The notes under the pieces are model-generated. The model searched no databases, was not told the DNA's origin, and worked only from the letters and a program-made list of their open reading frames with translations. Positions 57,534-64,000 of a DNA stretch of 64,000 bases are shown here, piece after piece (the stretch's first letter is position 1; each line of letters starts with the position of its first letter). The stretch is taken from NCBI GenBank assembly GCA_910588945.1, contig CAJUSF010000031.1, positions 1 through 64,000 on the forward strand. Direction: 5' to 3'. The position numbers and the translations under genes are program-made. Origin of the DNA: an uncultured Eggerthellaceae bacterium. GTDB lineage: Bacteria > Actinomycetota > Coriobacteriia > Coriobacteriales > Eggerthellaceae.

Positions 57534-58682
57534 TTACTTCTCTTTGAACGCCTTGGTGCGTTGAATTAAAATTGCACCGATAAGGAACGGCATCCAAAAC
57601 ACTATCCCGCGATAGACCATGATCACAGCCATGCCAGCGGCTTGATCTATTCCAAACAACGTGAATGCGACAAGGACAGCCGCCTCCACAACGCCGACGC
57701 CTTGCGGTGTGAACGAGATCATGGCAAATAGGGTGGCAACGACGTATCCGCATACAAGCGCCTGAATGTCATGAACCCCGAATGCGGCTCCTGTAGCTGA
57801 GAAGCATGCCATCTCGAATGAGCTCGCGAGCAGTGCAAACAGAAACGCCCTGATCGTTATCTTGGGATTTTTCGCCATCAGGCCGGCTGCTTGTGAAAAG
57901 GACTCCACCGTGCTCTGCGCCCATGGATCGATGGGGCCTTTTTTGAATTTGCGGGCGATCCTGTCAACAAAACGCTCGATCGGTTTCAGAAACTTGAGAA
58001 CAAGATGCGGTTTTGCTCCGCCAAGGATCATGACGGTAACAAGCCCTCCAACAAGCGCTATTGCAGCAAGTCCTAGAAGAAGCCATCCAGGTTGCAGACC
58101 TACCGTGAATGTGAGGATTCCAAAAGCTATGAGCATGATGATGACGAATCCAGAGTCGATCGACAACTGCATCAAAAGCGCGGCGCCAGTTGCTTTTCCT
58201 GCAGGGATGCCTTGTTTTGAGGCGTCATCGACAACAAGCGTGGTTCCGGCGAGATTGAACGACGGAGCGATAGTGTTGACGAAAAACGTTCCGAAAACGA
58301 GCTTTATGCCTGTCGGAAAATCGATCTTCGATCCCACGGAGCGGAAGCACCACGTGAACTGAAATCCCTGTGAGAAGTATTTTCCCAGCTGAAACACGAC
58401 CGCAAGTATCAGAAATAGAGGAGAACCTTTTTTGACCGTTTCAATGAGGCTTTCAAGCTGATCGCCGCGCATAAATATCACAGCAAGAACGATTATGACG
58501 ATGAGTCCGATAAGGATAAGGCGCACATTTCTAGACATGCCCTTTTTGCGTTCGGTGGGCGCATCCGTCTTATTCGCGGACGGATCGGCAGTATGTGCCG
58601 TGTCGGCACCGGTGCTTTTCTGCGGTATTGTGGATACGCCCTCGATCGGCTTCTTGTCTTTTTCTCTCTTTTCAGCTGCCAT
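57534..58682 (-). CDS. YbhN/MprF-type lysylphosphatidylglycerol synthase TM-region protein
   Basis: A 382-residue integral membrane protein with a charged N-terminus of about 50 residues and then about eight helices of the UPF0104 family (GFQFTWCFRSVGSKIDFPTGIKLVFGTFFVNTIAPSFNLAGT). Members are the flippase half of MprF and stand-alone YbhN/AglD-type lipid transporters. No aminoacyl-transferase half is present, so it likely flips lipids or glycolipids. It lies 19 bp behind the following minus-strand gene, likely one operon. Confidence 0.8.
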   Translation of the reverse strand: MAAEKREKDKKPIEGVSTIPQKSTGADTAHTADPSANKTDAPTERKKGMSRNVRLILIGLIVIIVLAVIFMRGDQLESLIETVKKGSPLFLILAVVFQLGKYFSQGFQFTWCFRSVGSKIDFPTGIKLVFGTFFVNTIAPSFNLAGTTLVVDDASKQGIPAGKATGAALLMQLSIDSGFVIIMLIAFGILTFTVGLQPGWLLLGLAAIALVGGLVTVMILGGAKPHLVLKFLKPIERFVDRIARKFKKGPIDPWAQSTVESFSQAAGLMAKNPKITIRAFLFALLASSFEMACFSATGAAFGVHDIQALVCGYVVATLFAMISFTPQGVGVVEAAVLVAFTLFGIDQAAGMAVIMVYRGIVFWMPFLIGAILIQRTKAFKEK

Positions 58683-58701
58683 GATGATTCCTGTCTGACT
58701 T

Positions 58702-59340
58702 CTAGCGTAATGCGAGTTCGAGATATGATGCTATGCAACATGCGGCGAACCCGATGATTATGATAACGAAAACAGCGTTGGCGACCTGAGGTCTTAGCAG
58801 GGAGAACCCTTCGCATACGAGCGGGAATATCACCCAAACATAGAGCACCGCCATAAGTCCGATGCCAAGGTCATTCACGATCCAAGCCTGCCCGAAAATA
58901 TTGCCCGGAAGCGTCGAGTTGTCCCAGTAAGGGTATTCTCCAAATTGATCAGGCTGGTTCACGAGCCAGCCGATGACGCATTCCATAACAGCAGCGAGTA
59001 AAACTGTGATGACAAACGTTTCAAGAAGCGCCCCCCAAAGCGTCTTTCTGTGCATCACAATAATCTCTTTGAGCGGCTCGATTACAAGGGTCATTCCCAC
59101 AGCACCGAAGCCATAGACCCAATAAGGGTGATACCAAGGATCTGTCCAGACGACGTAATCTTCCGATACAATCCCAAACAAGCGATCCATCGCGATGCAC
59201 CAAGGAATCTCCATCCAATGCCCAATGATGGTGATAAGACAGAAGCAAACCGCCAACGCGCGCCAGAATTCCCAGTTCTTGGGCGCAAAGTATCCTACTT
59301 CATCTTTCTTGGTGATCTTATGAAGCTTTTTCTTGGACAT
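58702..59340 (-). CDS. Putative ABC transporter permease-like membrane protein (PF06541 type)
   Basis: A 212-residue protein with about five helices, beginning with a charged KKKLHKITKKDEVGYF segment. The ALAVCFCLITIIGHWMEIPWC and VMECVIGWLVN segments and the FPLVCEGFSLL region fit the small membrane family called putative ABC permease/CmpB. Function unknown. Its stop is 19 bp ahead of the YbhN-like gene. The ribosome site (GGGGGC) is weak. Confidence 0.65.
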   Translation of the reverse strand: MSKKKLHKITKKDEVGYFAPKNWEFWRALAVCFCLITIIGHWMEIPWCIAMDRLFGIVSEDYVVWTDPWYHPYWVYGFGAVGMTLVIEPLKEIIVMHRKTLWGALLETFVITVLLAAVMECVIGWLVNQPDQFGEYPYWDNSTLPGNIFGQAWIVNDLGIGLMAVLYVWVIFPLVCEGFSLLRPQVANAVFVIIIIGFAACCIASYLELALR

Positions 59341-59588
59341 TACGATGCCCCCATCATCCTATCTTTTCAAATATGAGATTACCCTTAGCTCCACGGTTTT
59401 TTGGGCTTGCAACGCTATGTTTTATATTTCGTTTATATACGGTGAGCTATTTGGGATGAAGGCAATAGTCCTATTTTTTGACACTTCAATGCGGCAACAA
59501 AAAGCCGACAAATGTCAGATGTCAAAATCAGGCGTTGTTGCAGGTGATAGATTTGTATCCATGGCGCAGCACGACAGATGAGGATGAG

Positions 59589-60545
59589 ATGCCGGCTTAT
59601 TTCAAACTGCAGAAGATCGATGCGAAGAGCAAAAGTTCGAATCATGCAGAGATGGTGATGATCGAACGGGATGAGTGCTATGAGTGCGCTATGCCTACTG
59701 TGGCCTCGATCACATTCAAGGAATTCAAGGAGTCGGATCTATATGAGCTTGCGCCTAAGTTCTCTCCGCTGAAGCTGATGAATCTCGATAATAATTTCGC
59801 CGAGGATTATCCGGACTACATTGTAGGGTCATTTTCAATTCCCTCGAAGGAGACGCATCCAGACGAGCCTTCTGATTTCGCATTTTATATGGATAAGAAC
59901 ATCCTTGTGTTTATCGATGATAGCGGGTTTTCCAAGAAACTGCTCAAGGGCATAGCAGGGAGCGGAATGATCACCGGGGCCTCTACAGCGCATTGTTTGC
60001 AGCTGTTTTTGAAGGTGATGCTAAGCGATGACATGGTGTTTTTGAGTAAGCTTGAGGATGAGATGGAGAGTATCGAAGAGAGCCTGTTGGTTAAGCACTC
60101 CGAGATAGATACGCCTGTGATCATGGGATATCGTCGTCTTGCGATACATCTCAGTTCATTTTACGAGCAGATAACTGCGATGGCATCACTTATCTCGGAT
60201 AACGAGAACAAGCTGCTTACACATGAGGAGACCCAGATCTTCAGGCATATTTCTAATATGGGCTCGCGGCTGGCTTCGCGTACGAATACTTTGAAGGAAT
60301 ACAGCTTACAACTTTGTGAAATGCAGCAGACTCGTATCGATATGCAGCAGAATTCGATCATGCAGGTACTTACTATAGTCACAGTTTTGCTCGCACCGAT
60401 GACGCTCGTAACTGGATGGTTTGGTATGAATCTGAATGTCATGCCGGGAATCGATGTGGAGTTCATGTGGCTTGCGCTATTGATAACATTTGTTGTTTGC
60501 ACAGGATTTCTGCTGGTAATTTTCTATCGCAAGAAATGGCTCTGA
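59589..60545 (+). CDS. CorA-family magnesium/divalent metal channel
   Basis: A 318-residue CorA-type protein: a cytoplasmic alpha/beta domain, a long helix (about 160-265) and two C-terminal membrane helices joined by the selectivity loop GWFGMNL (GMN motif intact; Phe replaces the usual Tyr before it). It conducts Mg2+, Co2+ or Ni2+. ATG 59589 has only a partial GAGG site; an earlier in-frame ATG at 59478 is less likely. It is transcribed alone. Confidence 0.85.
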   Translation: MPAYFKLQKIDAKSKSSNHAEMVMIERDECYECAMPTVASITFKEFKESDLYELAPKFSPLKLMNLDNNFAEDYPDYIVGSFSIPSKETHPDEPSDFAFYMDKNILVFIDDSGFSKKLLKGIAGSGMITGASTAHCLQLFLKVMLSDDMVFLSKLEDEMESIEESLLVKHSEIDTPVIMGYRRLAIHLSSFYEQITAMASLISDNENKLLTHEETQIFRHISNMGSRLASRTNTLKEYSLQLCEMQQTRIDMQQNSIMQVLTIVTVLLAPMTLVTGWFGMNLNVMPGIDVEFMWLALLITFVVCTGFLLVIFYRKKWL

Positions 60546-60702
60546 TCTTAAAAGGTTGAACGCGCTCGCTATTTTGCGGTTTCATTACATCTTTCATACA
60601 TTCTTCTCACCGTTGTGTGGATAAGCATGGCGGGCATCTCGCTTTATTTAGAATCGGTTTCATGAATACATTTCGCTTCACGGCCGTTAAGAGGAGGAAG
60701 CT

Positions 60703-63324
60703 ATGATGGAAAAGAAGGCGAGTGCATTAAAGCCGCCTGAGATGACAAGGAGAGGGTTCGTTAAAGCATCAGCTGTGGCTGCTGCGGGTATCGCAGGTGC
60801 TGGTGCGGGCGCTGTTGCTTTCAACTCTGTGCCGGCATCGAGTGCGTTGGCGCAATCCGCTCCGCCGGAGGGTGCGTGGTATCGTACGACCTGTTCGCCG
60901 AATTGCACAGGAGCGTGCGGTACAAAGGCATTTATTCACGACGGGAAGATCAAGATGATCAATGCTGCGGCGGACTATCCGGATGCGCAGTACAACCCGC
61001 GCGGGTGTCTCAAGGGATTGTCGATCAATACGTTGGTCCACGGCCCCGACCGGCTCCTTCACCCTCTCGTGAAGGATGACGAGTCAGGTGAGCTCAAAGA
61101 GACCGACTGGGACAGCGCGCTTGATACGGCGGCGAAAAAGCTCAATGATGTGGCGGAAAAATATGGGGCAGACTCCATCGCTGTTATCTGGCAGGTTCAA
61201 GGAACGGGTCACATCCAGAAAGGCTCGATCATCCGCCTTACCAATATGATGGGTTGGTCTGCGATCGGATGCTACGAGATGAATGGCGATCTGCCGATGT
61301 TTTGGCCAGAGACATTCGGTTGCCAGAGTGAAGAGCTGGAATCGTATTGCTGGGAGGATTCGCGCTACACGATGATATTCGGCTCGAACGTGATGACAAC
61401 ACGCCTTCCAGATGCGCATTTTCTCAATAGGTCGCGCGAAGCTGGCGGTAAGGTGATCTGCTTCGATCCGAACTATTCGACCACAGCTGAGAAGTCTGAT
61501 GAATGGATCCAGCTCAAGCCCGACACTGATGGCGCGTTTGCACTTGCTGTGGCGAAGACAATCATAGACGAGGATCTTGCCGATCTGCATTTCCTGACAG
61601 GATTCACCGATCTTCCGATTCTGATCGATGCTGAAAGCGGAAAGCGCATACTTGCTGATAATGTTTCGGGGCTCTCTACGATAGCGGCGCCGGATTATCG
61701 TCAGACCTATGTCATATCGCGAAACGGCGTGCTCACATCGCTAGATCCGGAGCATATCGGTAACACCCCTGATGCAGACCTTGATATCGAGCTGGATATT
61801 CCCATGAAGGACGGCTCGACGGTGCATGCAAAAAGCGCTTTCAAACTGCTCAAAGAACGGCTTGCCGATTACACGCCAGAAGCGGCGGCGCAGATCACGG
61901 GCGTTCCCGCCGAAACCATAGAGCGCATAGCACGTGAATGCGCAACGACCAAACCGATGCACATAATCTTTGGTGGTGCTGCAACCCAGTGGTATCACGG
62001 CGATCTCAAAGGTCGTTCGTGTGCGCTTATCGCTGCTCTAACGGGCAACATCGGGCAGCTTGGCGGAGGCATCTCTACATATGTGGGTCAATACAAGACG
62101 AGATTCAATACAGCCTCTTGGTTCCTTCCGCCCAAGCTTAACAAGAAATCCACGTGTTTTAACTATGCCGTTACTGGTAGAACTGACACTATGACGGCAA
62201 CATTCCCGAAATCGGGGATCAAGGCGTTTGTTATCGGCTGGGGAAACCCGTTTGAGCAACACGATGTTGACAACTGGCTTCGTCGTGCACGCGAAGACGG
62301 TGAGATTGAGTGCGTGGTAGTGCTTGATTTTCAGCACACTAAGACGGTGGACTACAGCGATGTCACATTGCCGAGTACCTCATGGTATGAGAAGCTCGAA
62401 TTGACCACGACACCTCTTCATCCTTACGTTCAGATTCAGCAGCGCATGGTGGATCCTCCGGGCGAAGCGCGTGATGAGATCTGGATCTGCAAGGAACTTG
62501 CTTGCAGGCTGAATCCGGACCTTGCCGATCAGTGGCCGGTATTCGATGCGGATCGCTCGCAGGAGGTATCTGAGGATGTCTGCACGTTGTTACTGGAAAA
62601 GGGTGGATTTCCCGTCGAGCATATAACGCTCGAGGAGCTTCGCGAGGGCCCAGCAAAGCTTGCGCACGAGAATCCGGGCGAGAAGAAGATTCCGTTTTGG
62701 AGTCAGATTCATGAAGGTAAGCCTTTCCCGACGCTGTCGCGCCCAAATGCTATAGAAGTCACAGCCAAATTCGTGAAATCCGGTCGTATTGAGTTTTACC
62801 GCGATGAGGATACGTTTCTTGAGCTTGAAGAGCAGCTTCCCTGCTACAAGCCGGCCTTTGAGGATACCGAATACAAAGCTGATCCCGAGGCACGCGAGAA
62901 ATATCCATATGCCTACATCACGCGCAACAGTGTTTTCCGCGTACATTCGACTTACGTGAACAATCCGTTCATGCTTGAACTTCAAGATGAGATGCCCAAG
63001 GTTTGGATGAATCCGGAGGATGCGAAATCATCAGGAGTGGACGCGGGTGATATCGTTGAGGTATACAACTCGCGCGGTAAGGTTCAAGGCGCGCTCATCG
63101 TTGATACGGGTATGCATACCGGTCAGGTTATCTTCGATCAGGGTTGGTGGAGCCGCTACACAGGGGATGAAAGCTATAACTCGCTGATCTATCCGTGGAT
63201 CAATCCGACGAACGAGGTTTACTACGTCTCGAGCGTCTGGTCGCCGAACATGGCTTGGAATGAATGCGTCTGCAACGTAAGGCTCTTGGAAAAGGGCGGT
63301 GCATTTAAGGAGGTGATGTCATGA
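60703..63324 (+). CDS. Tat-exported molybdopterin oxidoreductase (DmsA-like)
   Basis: An 873-residue DMSO reductase-family enzyme with a Tat signal (MTRRGFVKASAVAAAGIAGAGAGAVAF, then an Ala-rich cleavage region). The 4Fe-4S site follows, with CSPNCTGACG and RGCLKG. Later come pterin segments (WQVQGTGHIQKGSIIRLTNMMG, FGGAATQWYHGD) and a C-terminal molydopterin-binding domain (YAYITRNSVFRVHSTYVNNPFML). Acetylene hydratase, DMSO and other reductases share this body; the substrate is not assigned. GAGGAGG before ATG. It overlaps the ferredoxin subunit (ATGA). Confidence 0.9.
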   Translation: MMEKKASALKPPEMTRRGFVKASAVAAAGIAGAGAGAVAFNSVPASSALAQSAPPEGAWYRTTCSPNCTGACGTKAFIHDGKIKMINAAADYPDAQYNPRGCLKGLSINTLVHGPDRLLHPLVKDDESGELKETDWDSALDTAAKKLNDVAEKYGADSIAVIWQVQGTGHIQKGSIIRLTNMMGWSAIGCYEMNGDLPMFWPETFGCQSEELESYCWEDSRYTMIFGSNVMTTRLPDAHFLNRSREAGGKVICFDPNYSTTAEKSDEWIQLKPDTDGAFALAVAKTIIDEDLADLHFLTGFTDLPILIDAESGKRILADNVSGLSTIAAPDYRQTYVISRNGVLTSLDPEHIGNTPDADLDIELDIPMKDGSTVHAKSAFKLLKERLADYTPEAAAQITGVPAETIERIARECATTKPMHIIFGGAATQWYHGDLKGRSCALIAALTGNIGQLGGGISTYVGQYKTRFNTASWFLPPKLNKKSTCFNYAVTGRTDTMTATFPKSGIKAFVIGWGNPFEQHDVDNWLRRAREDGEIECVVVLDFQHTKTVDYSDVTLPSTSWYEKLELTTTPLHPYVQIQQRMVDPPGEARDEIWICKELACRLNPDLADQWPVFDADRSQEVSEDVCTLLLEKGGFPVEHITLEELREGPAKLAHENPGEKKIPFWSQIHEGKPFPTLSRPNAIEVTAKFVKSGRIEFYRDEDTFLELEEQLPCYKPAFEDTEYKADPEAREKYPYAYITRNSVFRVHSTYVNNPFMLELQDEMPKVWMNPEDAKSSGVDAGDIVEVYNSRGKVQGALIVDTGMHTGQVIFDQGWWSRYTGDESYNSLIYPWINPTNEVYYVSSVWSPNMAWNECVCNVRLLEKGGAFKEVMS

Positions 63325-64000
63325 GGTACGCGATGGCAATAGACCTCAATCGCTGCATCGGTTGCAAGACGTGCGCTGTGGTCTGCAAGAATCACAATGC
63401 GGAGCCTGAAGGGATCTGGTGGAATCGCGTGTTCTCATCAGGCGCGCCGAACTACGCTACATCTATTGAGGTGGATGGCGGTCCGAGGATGGAGTTTACG
63501 CCTGTGAGCTGCCAACAGTGCGATGATGCGCCGTGTCAGACAGTGTGTCCGACGGGAGCCACCTATACCGATGAGAATGGTGTCGTTCTCGTAGACTATG
63601 AGCGCTGCATAGGATGTAGGTACTGTATGACGGCCTGTCCGTACAATGTGCGTCAGTTCAATTGGCAAAAGCCCGAGGGCATTCCCGGCGATGATGGAAC
63701 CTATACATATGGTTATCCTGCCGATGTGCGCCAAGACGGCAAGCTGGTTTACACTCCTAAGCGCCCTGAGGGCGTTGTAGAGAAGTGTACGTTCTGCGTT
63801 CAATATACGCAAGACGGTGGCATCCCGGCATGCTGTGCGGACTGTCCGGCCAACGCGCGCATCTTTGGTGACATAGACGACCCAGATTCGGAGATCTCCA
63901 AGTATATCGCCGATAAAGAGACGTTCGTTCTGGGCGAGGAGTACAACACGCATCCGAAGGTCATCTATATAAAGTCGAAGCGTGAATCGAGCAATCATTC
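63321..64000 (+). CDS. DmsB-type ferredoxin subunit (cut by window end)
   Basis: At least 226 residues, running off the window without a stop. Four cysteine groups (CIGCKTCAVVC, CQQCDDAPCQTVC, CIGCRYCMTAC, CTFC...CCADC) are those of the electron-transfer subunit of DMSO-reductase family complexes. Start ATG 63321 overlaps the stop of the catalytic subunit and has AAGGAGG upstream. A membrane anchor (DmsC or NrfD) is expected beyond the window. Confidence 0.92.
   Translation, partial: MRYAMAIDLNRCIGCKTCAVVCKNHNAEPEGIWWNRVFSSGAPNYATSIEVDGGPRMEFTPVSCQQCDDAPCQTVCPTGATYTDENGVVLVDYERCIGCRYCMTACPYNVRQFNWQKPEGIPGDDGTYTYGYPADVRQDGKLVYTPKRPEGVVEKCTFCVQYTQDGGIPACCADCPANARIFGDIDDPDSEISKYIADKETFVLGEEYNTHPKVIYIKSKRESSNH

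Overview
ORGANISM. The window looks like chromosome of an anaerobic, respiratory actinobacterium of the class Coriobacteriia (an Eggerthella/Slackia/Cryptobacterium-like lineage). This is an inference. It rests on the density of Tat-exported molybdopterin oxidoreductases with ferredoxin-type subunits and an NrfD anchor, a tungsten-type aldehyde:ferredoxin oxidoreductase, two rubredoxin-like proteins, a large soluble PAS hybrid kinase and moderate GC content. No rRNA is present. One tRNA was found (tRNA-Leu, UAA).

REGION 1, about 1-13.2 kb: accessory and AT-rich, with plasmid- or phage-like character. It opens with five different perfect hairpins in a row, followed by a UPF0102-family protein lacking its nuclease residues. 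Next is a long structured non-coding stretch containing two copies of a roughly 100-nt long-hairpin element. A ParA plus ribbon-helix-helix (RHH) partition operon follows, and its upstream DNA is an array of 9-bp-phased repeats (a likely centromere). An IS30-type transposase comes next, then an array of repeated hairpins and a coupled two-gene operon: a coiled-coil protein of unknown function and a homologue of the anti-CRISPR AcrVA2. Behind this lies a graveyard with a broken CdiA-type tRNase and a broken copy of a small membrane protein. The region ends with a YefM-YoeB toxin-antitoxin pair, an anion permease and an MqsR/MqsA-Panacea toxin-antitoxin pair with a clear operator.

REGION 2, about 13.2-27.5 kb: mixed housekeeping and signalling. 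It holds msrA, a glyoxalase-nitroreductase fusion, a DUF488 protein, a response regulator/kinase pair next to a BceAB/MacB-like ABC exporter (separated by a REP-like repeat array), a methyltransferase, a soluble hybrid histidine kinase and a large protein built on a degenerate IscU fold.

REGION 3, about 27.5-35.1 kb: an anaerobic redox island. An aldehyde oxidoreductase is divergent from a Tat-exported four-cluster ferredoxin, a PsrABC/PhsABC-like molybdoenzyme complex and a DUF4430 lipoprotein.

REGION 4, about 35.1-60.5 kb: chromosomal backbone. It contains an ATP-grasp enzyme, an alkyltransferase-like protein, a CDF metal exporter, a tiny rubredoxin-like protein, lactate dehydrogenase, Mrp, a FtsB/DivIC-like protein, Ppx, a polyprenyl synthase, rubredoxin, tRNA-Leu directly ahead of leuCDB, a lipid kinase, a HemW-like radical SAM enzyme, an SDR, two adjacent pseudogenes (XRE-cupin regulator and acyl-CoA ligase) and several membrane proteins including CorA.

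REGION 5, 60.7 kb to the end: a second Tat-exported molybdopterin oxidoreductase with its ferredoxin subunit, cut by the window edge.

The best candidates for something undescribed are the coiled-coil/AcrVA2 operon, the 9-bp-phased partition site and the structured RNA-like or origin-like DNA in the first 1.5 kb.
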